Assembly (NCBI GenBank): GCA_947504045.1
Contig: CANNFY010000003.1
Location: forward strand, 341,665 to 405,664
Direction: 5' to 3'
Source of the DNA: an uncultured Maribacter sp.
GTDB lineage: Bacteria > Bacteroidota > Bacteroidia > Flavobacteriales > Flavobacteriaceae
Length of the DNA: 64,000 bases
Shown here: one piece after another, positions 45,133 to 53,660 of the stretch
Position numbering within the stretch: position 1 is the first letter of the stretch
How the letters are laid out: each line of letters starts with the position of its first letter
Translations under genes and position numbers: made by a program
The notes under the pieces: generated by a model
Seen by the model: only the letters and a program-made list of their open reading frames with translations
What the model was told of the DNA's origin: nothing
Database searches by the model: none

Positions 45133-47649
45133 TTAAAAAGTATAACCTACATTTAAGTTATAAGATCTTGTTGAACCAGGGAAAGAGCGTAAGAAATCGT
45201 ATGCTCCTACCCAATGTTTTTTATCGAATATATTATTGATATTCATTGAAATTTTGAATTTATCAAAAGTATAATATAGAGCACTGTCGGCAACAAAGTA
45301 TTCTGGTATTTCATAAAAATATTCATCTGTAGGTATTTCTAGTGAAGTTTCTGAATTACTATGTCTTCTTTCGGAAACGTAATTTCCTCCAATTGAAAAT
45401 CCAAAGTCTTTAAAGAAACCTTGGTCAAATGAATATTTTGTCCAGAATCCAAATGAGTGCTTTGGAGCTCCTACGATTGGTAATCCATTTACACCTTCAA
45501 CAAAATCTACACCAATTGTTCCGGTTGAATTTTGAGAATTATCGGATACTTCTGTATCTAAATAGGCATAATTTGCTGTAATACTCCAGTTAGGAGTAAT
45601 TCTGCCAACTATATCAAATTCAAGACCAGATGAAAGTTCAGCACCATTTTGTATTTGAGCATCGTCTCCAGATGCAGTTAGTTCATTAGTAGACATTAAA
45701 ACATTTTCTCTTTTTATATCAAAATATGCTAAGGAAGCAAATAGTTTTTTGTTTAGAAAATCTCCTTTTATACCAAATTCATATTGGCTATTTGTTTCAT
45801 GTTCATACTCAATATCTGACCCATCTGGTCTATATTCTTGTGGATTTGCCAAATAATCTGGTGAAATAGGAGTAAAGCCTTCGGAGTAATTTCCATAAAC
45901 ATGAAGATTATCATTAAGAGTATAAGAAACACCTATTCTAGGAATAAAAATAGTTTCATTAGCATCTGTAATTCCATTACTGTCATTTATACGATAATCT
46001 ATTTTATTGTTTAAAAACTCTAGTCTAGCACCAAGCATTATGTTTAATTTATCATTCATTAAACCAATAATATCTTGAGCATAAATACCTGTTTGAGCAT
46101 AATCTGCCTCACGGTCTCCTATAGCTCTGTTTACAAAAAAGTCGTAGTCATTAATGTCATTAACTCTATTATAATATTCAGGATTTAACAAATCAAATGT
46201 AAGTTCTTCAAATCCTGTAAAATTTCCATCATCGTCATATACTCTTTTTTGTCTGGCTTCGGTTACTGTTCCTCCTAGAGTTTTAAACCTGTAATAGTCA
46301 AGTCCGGTTACAATTTCATGAGAAATGTGACTCTTATCTCCGGCCTTTATGGAAAAATATCCAGTTAAAAAATCGGAATTTCTATCATCAATTCGTTCCC
46401 AATATCTTATTGATGAAACAACTTGGGCTCCATCATCTACCCAATTGTTACTTGTACGGTGTTCGTTCAATTCTTCATCCCAAACATACTTTAGGTAAGA
46501 TGCATTAAAACTTACGTTGTCAGAAAATTTATGATTCATAGTTAGCATTAAATAGGTGTCATCCACCTTGTAGAAGTCACTCGGTTGTGCTATAGTAAGT
46601 GCTACATCTACGGCGTCATAATCTTGCCCAGGAACTGGTACCCCTCTGTCTATATAACCATCATACTTATTGAACATTACCTCTGCATTAATAGTCGTTT
46701 TTTCTGTAGCTTTATAGGTTACAGAAGGAGCTATGGTAAAATTTTTATAACTACTAAAGTCTCTAAAGGTATTTGATCTATCATAAGCGATATTTAAGCG
46801 GTATAAAAGTTTTTTATTTTCATTAAAAGGTCCAGTAACGTCTAGGTTTGTTCTTAGTGTATTAAAAGAACCGGTAACAAATTGTATAGTATTTCGGTAT
46901 TCATCTAATGGTTTTTTAGTAACTAAGTTAACCATACCGCCAGGGTTTACATTACCGTATATAGAACTAGCAGGGCCCTTTAAAACTTCTACTCTTTCAA
47001 AGGTGAATAGATTAGGTGATGTAAAAAAACCTTGACTTGCTTTAAGTCCATTAATAAACCTATTAGCAGTTCCAATAGTTCCGCTACTATGACTCCTGAA
47101 GCCTCTAATTCTTAAGTCATTATATGTTCCAGAAGAATTATTATTTACGCCGCTTATGTTTTTTAATACATCGGATAAATTGTATGCTAATTGGTCAGCT
47201 ATTAGCTCTTTAGTTACTGTTGAAACTGAAGCAGGAATTTTAGAAATTTCTTTTCCTGTTTTGGTAGCTGCATATGAATAATCACTTTTATAGGTAGTTG
47301 CTTTTCTGCCTATAACCTCTACCTCGCTTAAATATTGTACATCTTCTGTTAAAGTAAAATTTATTTCTAAAACCTGCCCATTAGATAATGATATTTCTTT
47401 AACTTGAGTGTTATAACCAACAGAAGAAGCTATGATTGTGTATATGCCAGGCTCTATATTGGAAATTTTATATAGACCATTATAATTTGTTACTGCTCCT
47501 TTGTTTTTGCCTTTTATTCCTACATTAACAAATTCCATAGGAGCTCCTTTTAGGTTAGTAACAATCCCTTTAATTTGTTCTGATTGTGCCAACAATTGGT
47601 TTATTGAAAAGATAAAAATCAAAAAACTCAATTTTTGTATTGTTTTCAT
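45133..47649 (-). CDS. TonB-dependent siderophore receptor
   Basis: This 838-residue outer-membrane receptor has a signal peptide to about residue 21. A carboxypeptidase-regulatory-like domain follows (QIKGIVTNLKGAPMEFVNVGIKGKNKG, about 24-105). The FhuA-type plug (KEISKIPASVSTVTKELIADQ, LRIRGFRSHSSG, VEVLKGPASSIYGNVNPGGMVNLVTKKP) precedes a 22-strand barrel ending NLNVGYTF with the terminal Phe. The plug motifs are those of ferric-siderophore receptors. It is first in an operon with the PepSY protein. Its promoter shares exact geometry and a direct-repeat operator with the second receptor operon. Confidence 0.95.
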   Translation of the reverse strand: MKTIQKLSFLIFIFSINQLLAQSEQIKGIVTNLKGAPMEFVNVGIKGKNKGAVTNYNGLYKISNIEPGIYTIIASSVGYNTQVKEISLSNGQVLEINFTLTEDVQYLSEVEVIGRKATTYKSDYSYAATKTGKEISKIPASVSTVTKELIADQLAYNLSDVLKNISGVNNNSSGTYNDLRIRGFRSHSSGTIGTANRFINGLKASQGFFTSPNLFTFERVEVLKGPASSIYGNVNPGGMVNLVTKKPLDEYRNTIQFVTGSFNTLRTNLDVTGPFNENKKLLYRLNIAYDRSNTFRDFSSYKNFTIAPSVTYKATEKTTINAEVMFNKYDGYIDRGVPVPGQDYDAVDVALTIAQPSDFYKVDDTYLMLTMNHKFSDNVSFNASYLKYVWDEELNEHRTSNNWVDDGAQVVSSIRYWERIDDRNSDFLTGYFSIKAGDKSHISHEIVTGLDYYRFKTLGGTVTEARQKRVYDDDGNFTGFEELTFDLLNPEYYNRVNDINDYDFFVNRAIGDREADYAQTGIYAQDIIGLMNDKLNIMLGARLEFLNNKIDYRINDSNGITDANETIFIPRIGVSYTLNDNLHVYGNYSEGFTPISPDYLANPQEYRPDGSDIEYEHETNSQYEFGIKGDFLNKKLFASLAYFDIKRENVLMSTNELTASGDDAQIQNGAELSSGLEFDIVGRITPNWSITANYAYLDTEVSDNSQNSTGTIGVDFVEGVNGLPIVGAPKHSFGFWTKYSFDQGFFKDFGFSIGGNYVSERRHSNSETSLEIPTDEYFYEIPEYFVADSALYYTFDKFKISMNINNIFDKKHWVGAYDFLRSFPGSTRSYNLNVGYTF

Positions 47650-47681
47650 ATAGTTTTATTTAGAATGATTAAAAATAGCGA

Positions 47682-47745
47682 CAAATTTAAGTGAAGTGAG
47701 CGTCTAAATATTAACGTAAAAGGAAATATTATTTACGCAAAAAGG
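47682..47745 (-). promoter_or_regulatory. AraC-type activated promoter of the siderophore receptor operon (site A)
   Basis: On the minus strand the -7 element TAAATTTG (47682-47689) has no TTG at -33. Instead, half-site ACGTAAAAGG (plus-strand reading, 47714-47723) begins 25 bases from the end of the -7 element. A second half-site ACGCAAAAAGG (47735-47745) begins 21 bases beyond the first. The same layout with a 14-base identical core (TAACGTAAAAGGAA) recurs at 56121-56183. This fits a tandem site for an AraC protein overlapping the -33 region as an activator. Confidence 0.75.
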
Positions 47746-47918
47746 ACACAATATGATTATTGTTTTAAGAGGTGATTTGTTAGAAAAATTTTGTCTTTTG
47801 ATTTTGGAAATAGCGTTTTTGATATTGGTAAAGTTGGCTATTTATGAGGAGGCAAATTTGGTAGTATTTTGCTAAATAAAACTAAGGACTTAATAGGGAT
47901 CTCTCAAGGTAGATATAT

Positions 47919-47955
47919 GCAAAAAGGGATTATTCTTTTAATAATCGCCTTTTTG
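47919..47955 (-). terminator. hairpin terminator of the Xus-like operon
   Basis: Long arms GCAAAAAGG-G-ATTATT and AATAATC-G-CCTTTTTGC pair with one bulge around a six-base loop, four bases past the stop codon of the last gene. The T-run lies inside the stem on the minus strand, so termination strength is uncertain. The rest of the 310-base gap at 47650-47959 holds only promoter site A. Confidence 0.7.
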
Positions 47956-47959
47956 CGTG

Positions 47960-50161
47960 TTAATAACAATCCATTTTAATTTGTTTTCTGTTTTGGTAGT
48001 AACTAAAGTCTTTGCTAAGATTATCAGTACAAATTTGTTGTAGTTCTTTTATAACCTCTTTTTGCATAGCAATAGATCCACAAATCATAATACAACCTTT
48101 ATCTTTTAAAACCTCTAAGAATAACTCTTTATCTTTCTTAATTAGGTTTTGTACATAAATTTTTTTGGCTTGATTACGTGAATATGCGGTTTTAAAATTG
48201 GTTAATGTTCCTTTCTGTAAAGCTTTATTTACGTGTTCTTTATAGAGATTAAAAGAATTTGTTGTTTTTGCTCCCCAGTACATATGCATTTTTTTTCTAT
48301 CAATGTTTTCTTCCATCATACCTAAGAAAGGTGCAATTCCAGTTCCATTAGCTATTAATATAACCTGTTTGCTTTTTTTGGGTAAATGAAATGCTTTGTT
48401 TGTTTGAAGGGTTACATTTAGTTCTTGGTCTTTTATTAAGTTGTTTAAATAATTAGAACAAATACCATGCGTATGTTTTTTTATACTTAATAATAAATTA
48501 CCATTGGTGTCTTTTCCTATAGAATATAAGCGTTCAGAAGTCTCATTTGGAGGGGTTATTCCTAACAAATCTCCAGAAGTAAACTTTATATGTTTTTTTG
48601 CTTTTAAGGTTAGTCTAAATGTTTCATCATATTCATCTACGACGTTCTGTTTATCTACAACCTTAAAAACTATTTCTTTTTGTTTTTTAACAGATAGTTC
48701 TTTTGGTAACTCTAAGTTTAGATCTAAACCATTAGCCCATTGTAATGCCCAATTTTTAAACTGCGCATAATCCTGATTGTGAATTAATAATGGGTTTTTT
48801 GTAGGAACATTTATATTGTTTTTTAATAAAACTTGATGTTGAATGTCTTTTGCAAATTCACAAAATTTAGGATAGGCATACGAACCCAAACCTATAACAT
48901 GGCATGTAAAAGGGGTATCTATTTTAATTTGATGTAGTTTGCTCAAAAATAAATTAGCATTACTTGGTGGTTCTCCTTGCCCATAAGTAGATGTAATAAT
49001 TATTAATTGCTGAATATTGGGGTAATTTTTATAGTTGTTTAAATCGTCAACATATACTTTTTTATCTGCTTTTAAAAGTGCTTTTTGCAAAACTTTGGCT
49101 AAACCTTTTGTAGTTCCGTTTTCTGAGCCAACTAAAATAATATAGTTTGCTTCGTTGTATTTGTATTTATTTTTTGTTTTAGAACGTAAACGCTTTAAAG
49201 TAATAATACTACCAGAATACATAAAGTATAGAATTGAAAGTGCGGTTGTAAACAACACTAAGGACCAAATAATACTTCCGGAGCCTGTATGTAAATTAAA
49301 ACTTAATTCGGATAAAATTTTTGTAAAAGGGTAATTTGTTGTTTCTACAATTTCTCCAGTTTTTTGATGAATTTTAAGTTCTTTATCGTGTAAGTTTAAA
49401 ATAAAAAAATCCTCTTCGTCTGTAGAAAAAGGAAACTCTAATTTTTTAATCTCTTTTAAAGTTGTGTTTTTAAATATTGGAAAGTCAGAAAAAGGAATTG
49501 TGTTTTTTGAAATTGTTTTTTGTGTGTTAACAACAGCAACTTTTTTTGGTAATAATGAAAACCTATCCATAGACAAATAGGTGCCAGATAAAGCTAGAAT
49601 AAGTATTGGAATTAAAAATAACCTGCCTAACGCTACGTGATTGTATTGTATAGATTTATCGTTAATAATTTTTGAACAAAACTGTATGATACCACCTTGT
49701 CTTTTAATTGCTAATAATAAACCTGTAATAGAAATTAAAAACAATAAAAAAGATATAATACCAACAAACACTCGTCCAGTAGTTTTTAAAAATAAAGAGC
49801 GATGAAAATTGGTTAAAAATTCGAAAAAAGGACTCTTGGGTGGAATATCAGCAATTTTATTTCCATTAATAGGATTAATATAAAATTGACCATCCAAGGC
49901 TTCATCCATGCTAAAAACACTAGCATTCACAAAATAATTTTTATCTACTTCTACTTCTAAAACTTCTTCGTATTTATTATTTAAAGTTATAATTAATTGT
50001 GCAATAGAAACATCTTCCGCATTTTTAATATAGTGCGGTTGTAGTTTTTCTGTAATAGGTTCAAAAGCCAAAAAAGCCCCTGTAATAGTGGCTAAAAGTA
50101 AAAATAAAGAAGAAGATACAGTCAAATAAAAATGACTGTATCTCCATAATTTGTTAAGCAT
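47960..50161 (-). CDS. PepSY membrane protein fused to flavodoxin/NADPH-type flavin reductase
   Basis: This protein has 733 residues. The N-terminal PepSY-TM part (about 1-345) has four membrane segments, beginning LWRYSHFYLTVSSSLFLLLATITGAFLAFEP. A flavodoxin-like domain follows (about 350-490: ANYIILVGSENGTTKGLAKVL, ITSTYGQGEPPSNANLFLSKL). The C-terminal FAD/NAD(P)-binding reductase (about 500-733) has RLYSIGK, GICSNYL, LIANGTGIAPFLGMM and the terminal CGSIAMQKEV segment, as in cytochrome P450 or sulfite reductase flavoproteins. It should pass electrons from cytoplasmic NADPH across the inner membrane, plausibly to release iron from siderophores. It is the last gene of the operon, eight bases after the DUF2271-like gene. 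Confidence 0.92.
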   Translation of the reverse strand: MLNKLWRYSHFYLTVSSSLFLLLATITGAFLAFEPITEKLQPHYIKNAEDVSIAQLIITLNNKYEEVLEVEVDKNYFVNASVFSMDEALDGQFYINPINGNKIADIPPKSPFFEFLTNFHRSLFLKTTGRVFVGIISFLLFLISITGLLLAIKRQGGIIQFCSKIINDKSIQYNHVALGRLFLIPILILALSGTYLSMDRFSLLPKKVAVVNTQKTISKNTIPFSDFPIFKNTTLKEIKKLEFPFSTDEEDFFILNLHDKELKIHQKTGEIVETTNYPFTKILSELSFNLHTGSGSIIWSLVLFTTALSILYFMYSGSIITLKRLRSKTKNKYKYNEANYIILVGSENGTTKGLAKVLQKALLKADKKVYVDDLNNYKNYPNIQQLIIITSTYGQGEPPSNANLFLSKLHQIKIDTPFTCHVIGLGSYAYPKFCEFAKDIQHQVLLKNNINVPTKNPLLIHNQDYAQFKNWALQWANGLDLNLELPKELSVKKQKEIVFKVVDKQNVVDEYDETFRLTLKAKKHIKFTSGDLLGITPPNETSERLYSIGKDTNGNLLLSIKKHTHGICSNYLNNLIKDQELNVTLQTNKAFHLPKKSKQVILIANGTGIAPFLGMMEENIDRKKMHMYWGAKTTNSFNLYKEHVNKALQKGTLTNFKTAYSRNQAKKIYVQNLIKKDKELFLEVLKDKGCIMICGSIAMQKEVIKELQQICTDNLSKDFSYYQNRKQIKMDCY

Positions 50162-50169
50162 GTTATTAA

Positions 50170-50661
50170 TTAATTTGGTATAATTCTAACGTAACGGATA
50201 TAACCCGTTCCTTCAAATTTGTTTTTAAGGTTATCGCCTTCTAATAAAACCTCTAAATCTTTTTCGTAATAATCTTGATGTTCTACAGCAGTTTCAAATC
50301 TTAATTTATTACCAGCTTTTAGATCTTCTTCAGTTAATTGAAAAGTAAAAATTGCACGCTCACCACCTGCAATGGTTTCTCCTGAAATAGCATCTATATT
50401 TTTATCTGGAGCTTTTTCAAAAAACGACCACCATGTAGGAATATCCGGATACCATTTTTCATCATCTCCTAAAATATGTAAAGTTTTTAAATAAGAATTG
50501 TCTTTATCTAATACCGATAATACAACATAAGCACCTTCGCCTTCATAATTTTTTAATTGCACCATGCATTTGTATTTTGGTTGGGGAGCAACGGTTTTTA
50601 TAGTAGTAAATGCCATGAAGGATAAGCAAACTACAGCTAGTATATATTTATAAAATTTCAT
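50170..50661 (-). CDS. secreted DUF2271-like protein
   Basis: This 163-residue protein has a signal peptide (about residues 1-25). It then has KYKCMVQLKNYEGEGAYVVLSVLDKDNSYLKTLHILGDDEKWYPDIPTWWSF, which I associate with the DUF2271 family from its D-x-KWYP-x-x-x-WW pattern. The rest is beta-rich and ends RYVRIIPN. DUF2271 proteins often sit beside PepSY proteins, but their function is unknown. It lies 11 bases after the ankyrin gene and eight before the fused reductase gene, so it is firmly within the operon. A periplasmic accessory role for the PepSY protein is inferred. Confidence 0.82.
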   Translation of the reverse strand: MKFYKYILAVVCLSFMAFTTIKTVAPQPKYKCMVQLKNYEGEGAYVVLSVLDKDNSYLKTLHILGDDEKWYPDIPTWWSFFEKAPDKNIDAISGETIAGGERAIFTFQLTEEDLKAGNKLRFETAVEHQDYYEKDLEVLLEGDNLKNKFEGTGYIRYVRIIPN

Positions 50662-50672
50662 TTTAATTTAAT

Positions 50673-52187
50673 TTAAGATTTTTTTAAAAAAGAAATATCT
50701 ACCTTATTTAACAACTCATTTTCTTGAGCCAAATCATAAGCACTTTCATCAAAATCGGTAAGCTTATTTTTATCTGCTCCCTTATTAATTAAAAGTTTTA
50801 GCAACCTTTCATTAGTAGCTTTCATGGCAGCTATATGTATAGGTGCTAAACCATCTTCATTTTTTTGATTAATATCGGCTCCTAACTCTATGGCTTTTTC
50901 AATTAGTTTTCTTTCTCTTTTAGAAATAGCTATATGTAATGGGTAATTTGTTTTGGAAGCATTTTTGAAAGAAACACCGGCTGATGTTAATGCGTTTTGG
51001 TAAGCGTCAAAATTTTTGCTATTTCTTCTGTTGTAGGCATTAAACAAATGATAAAACAAGTTATTCCCGTCAGCATCTACAACATTTACATCGGCACCTT
51101 TTTCTTTTAAAATTTTAAAAGCCTCAAAATTAATACTTTGTGTTGCAAACGTTAAGGCAGAAAACCCTTCTTTATTTTGTTGGTTAATATCTTTAGTTAT
51201 AGGTATTAATTTTTCTATTACCACTAGGTTGCTTCCTTTAGCGGCATTTAAAAAAGGCGTGTATCCGTTAGTAGTTTTTTGATGAATATCTGCCCCTTTT
51301 TTAATAAAGAAATCTATTATTTTAACATCTTTGGTATTAGATGCTGTAAGGTGTAGAGCATTTTCGTTGTTGTTATTTGATAAAGCCATATTTAGACCTA
51401 GACCATCAAAATATTCATAAACTTCAATAGGGTTGCTATTGCGTCTTCCTCCGTGGCTTGCAAAAAGAACAATATTTTCACCTTTAGAGTTAATTGTTTT
51501 ATAATCAAAACCTTGTGCTATGTATTTTTTCATTAACGCAATATTTCCGCCTTTTGCGGCATAAAATAAAACAGTGTTCCCTTCTTTGTCTTTGGCGTTA
51601 ATGTCTAATCCTTTTTTCTGAAAATATGCTATTATTTTTCCGTCTTTACTATGTGGTGCTAATAGTAAAATAGCATTAGCTCCTGCACGATTGGTTTCTT
51701 TTAAATCAATCTTATTAGCCTCCATTAAATCGTAAATAGCAGTATTATCATGCCCCGCATTTACAGTGAATGTAAACCAGTTAAAACCATGACTACCTAC
51801 TACTTTTGTATCGGCTCCTTTGCTTAATAATAGTTTCATAGTTTCTAGGTCACCTGCATAACCTGCCCACATTAAATAACTTCTTCCATCATGAGTAGAT
51901 TTATTAATATCATTTCCTGGTAAAGACAATAGATACTCAATTGTTTCAACAGGAGATTTTGCTATAATTGCCAATGAAAGAGCATCAAAAGCTGCTTGGT
52001 TCTGTGCAACCGCATCATTACCTTCTTTTATTTTTTGTTTAACAGTAGCAACATCTGGTTGCGTTTGCCAAAATGTTCTGTTATGAAATATGTTAGTTTC
52101 TTCTTTTTTTTGTCTTTGTCCTTGTCCTGGTCTTTGCGCAAAAAAGAGTGTTGGAGCTAACAATAATAAAATAATTGATTTTTTCAT
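50673..52187 (-). CDS. secreted ankyrin-repeat protein
   Basis: This 504-residue protein has a signal peptide ending near LFFAQ. It is made almost wholly of ankyrin repeats from about residue 60 to the end. Recognisable ones include DGRSYLMWAGYAGDLETMKLLLSKGAD, EGNTVLFYAAKGGNIALMKKYIAQG, NNENALHLTASNTKDVKIIDFFIKKGAD, NGYTPFLNAAKGSNLVVIEKLI and DGLAPIHIAAMKATNERLLKLLINKGAD. Ankyrin arrays bind proteins. An exported one inside a siderophore operon may scaffold the receptor, lipoprotein or PepSY protein, but this is inference. It is separated from the upstream lipoprotein gene by 70 bases that hold a strong hairpin. Confidence 0.92.
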   Translation of the reverse strand: MKKSIILLLLAPTLFFAQRPGQGQRQKKEETNIFHNRTFWQTQPDVATVKQKIKEGNDAVAQNQAAFDALSLAIIAKSPVETIEYLLSLPGNDINKSTHDGRSYLMWAGYAGDLETMKLLLSKGADTKVVGSHGFNWFTFTVNAGHDNTAIYDLMEANKIDLKETNRAGANAILLLAPHSKDGKIIAYFQKKGLDINAKDKEGNTVLFYAAKGGNIALMKKYIAQGFDYKTINSKGENIVLFASHGGRRNSNPIEVYEYFDGLGLNMALSNNNNENALHLTASNTKDVKIIDFFIKKGADIHQKTTNGYTPFLNAAKGSNLVVIEKLIPITKDINQQNKEGFSALTFATQSINFEAFKILKEKGADVNVVDADGNNLFYHLFNAYNRRNSKNFDAYQNALTSAGVSFKNASKTNYPLHIAISKRERKLIEKAIELGADINQKNEDGLAPIHIAAMKATNERLLKLLINKGADKNKLTDFDESAYDLAQENELLNKVDISFLKKS

Positions 52188-52205
52188 AAGGATATTAATT
52201 AGAGA

Positions 52206-52237
52206 AATCCCTTTCTGAATATAATCAGAAAGGGATT
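52206..52237 (-). other. intercistronic hairpin upstream of the ankyrin gene
   Basis: Two perfect 13-base arms (AATCCCTTTCTGA and its complement; 52206-52218 and 52225-52237) enclose a six-base loop. On the minus strand, T-rich sequence lies before rather than after the stem, so it is not a classical terminator. It is followed 18 bases later by the ankyrin start codon. It may stabilise the upstream mRNA or reduce downstream expression. Confidence 0.75.
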
Positions 52238-52257
52238 AAATTTTTTTATTGTATTTA

Positions 52258-53640
52258 TTACCACGCCCCTATAAAGTGGCTTCCTTCTGCATTTATTAAT
52301 TCTGCTCCTTTAGTAACTTCTCCAGTTTCTGTTTCTACCACATAAATATTTCCATTTTGGCCAACAGGTGCTTGTGTAAGGTAAATTTCTGTTCCGTTAA
52401 CTGCATACCCTTGGTATTGGAATAATTCAAAATCTACATCATAAGGAATATCAGTAATTAAACTTGCAGTTTTTGCATTTAAATCTACTAACGCAAAATA
52501 GCTTTCTCCTCTACCAGAAACACCTTCAACAGATCCATCATGACGGTATGCTAAAACAGCTTTTCCGTTAGCGGCTGGCCTCCATGCTAATACATAAGCA
52601 CCAGTTACACCTAAAGCATCATCTAAGTTAAAATCGTAGGTGTCATCATATAAATTATCCGCACCAATTTTTAAGATATAAGAACCTTCTGGGTCACTTT
52701 GGTTAGCTTGGTATACACTTCCGTCATATTCAAAAGAATTAATACTACGGTAACCATTGGTATTTCCGTGTCCTACTGCAGAAGTAATAATGGTAGGATT
52801 TAATAAAGAAGGGTAGTCTAAAACAATAGTTTTAGAACCTAAAATTTCAAAATCACTATCACTTTCTGTAGTTGCAGGGTCTACTTTGCTTAAACGAGCA
52901 CCAATGTATAATTTATCTCCTGCTTCATTTAAAGTTGGCATATCTATTCTTGAAATATAATAACCAGCAGCAGCATCTTCCTCATTTAAGGTAATTACAT
53001 GCTCTTGAAAGTTATTAATTTGAGAATCTACTAAATTTAATGTTACCACACCAATAGTAGAGTTAGTGTATAAATAAGTATCATCAGTTACATCATCCGG
53101 GGTATCATTATCATCTACTTGGTGTTCTGTAGATACATAAACAGCAGCACCAGTGTTATCTCCGTCAAATAATTTAATCCATCTTGGAGCTGTTCCAACA
53201 TAAGGAGCAATACTTATTTCGGAACCTGTTTGTTCAAAATTATTTTCGCCATTTACAATGTATTTAGTATAGTTACCACCAGTGTCACCAGCATAACTAA
53301 TATTAAAAATAGTATTACCATCTTCAGAGGCTTGTAATCTTGCTGTTCTATTAGAAGGAGCTACAAAACCATTGTTAAAAGGGTCTATTTGTACTGTTGG
53401 GTCTTTAGCATCTGCATCGGTTAAGGAGTAAATTAAAGTACCTCCGTTTCCGTCACCAGGACTATCTCCCATTTTTGCTCCAGCAATTGTTATCCATCTA
53501 GCTTCTACTATTTCTTCTTCCTCTTCTGCTTCTTCTTCAGGGTCTGTTATTACAGTATTGTCATCGCTACATGCGCCAATAAAGCTGGCTGCAAGTATTG
53601 TTAGAGCAAATGTTCTTAAGTTTAATAATGGTTTTTTCAT
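52258..53640 (-). CDS. DUF4374-like siderophore-binding lipoprotein (XusB-like)
   Basis: This 460-residue lipoprotein (GAC lipobox, Cys24) is followed by an acidic linker (DPEEEAEEEEEIVEA), typical of surface-exported Bacteroidota lipoproteins. The body (about 45-460) reads as a beta-propeller with repeated strand-turn units (RWITIAGAKMGDS, RWIKLFDGDNTGAAVYVSTEH, AYVLAWRPAANGKAVLAYRHDG). It matches my memory of the DUF4374 family, which includes XusB, the surface xenosiderophore-binding lipoprotein of B. thetaiotaomicron. It lies 20 bases downstream of the receptor gene, the same receptor-lipoprotein order as XusA-XusB. Family assignment is likely but unverified. Confidence 0.82.
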   Translation of the reverse strand: MKKPLLNLRTFALTILAASFIGACSDDNTVITDPEEEAEEEEEIVEARWITIAGAKMGDSPGDGNGGTLIYSLTDADAKDPTVQIDPFNNGFVAPSNRTARLQASEDGNTIFNISYAGDTGGNYTKYIVNGENNFEQTGSEISIAPYVGTAPRWIKLFDGDNTGAAVYVSTEHQVDDNDTPDDVTDDTYLYTNSTIGVVTLNLVDSQINNFQEHVITLNEEDAAAGYYISRIDMPTLNEAGDKLYIGARLSKVDPATTESDSDFEILGSKTIVLDYPSLLNPTIITSAVGHGNTNGYRSINSFEYDGSVYQANQSDPEGSYILKIGADNLYDDTYDFNLDDALGVTGAYVLAWRPAANGKAVLAYRHDGSVEGVSGRGESYFALVDLNAKTASLITDIPYDVDFELFQYQGYAVNGTEIYLTQAPVGQNGNIYVVETETGEVTKGAELINAEGSHFIGAW

Positions 53641-53660
53641 ATTATATTCTATTTAGGTAA

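Noticed and set aside
47714..47745. Fur box upstream of the receptor
   Set aside because: The motif is a direct repeat with a 21-base period, not the inverted GATAAT-type Fur site, and it recurs beside an AraC gene.
52206..52237. Operon terminator between the lipoprotein and ankyrin genes
   Set aside because: The T-rich tract precedes rather than follows the stem on the transcribed strand, and the downstream genes have no promoter of their own that I can see.
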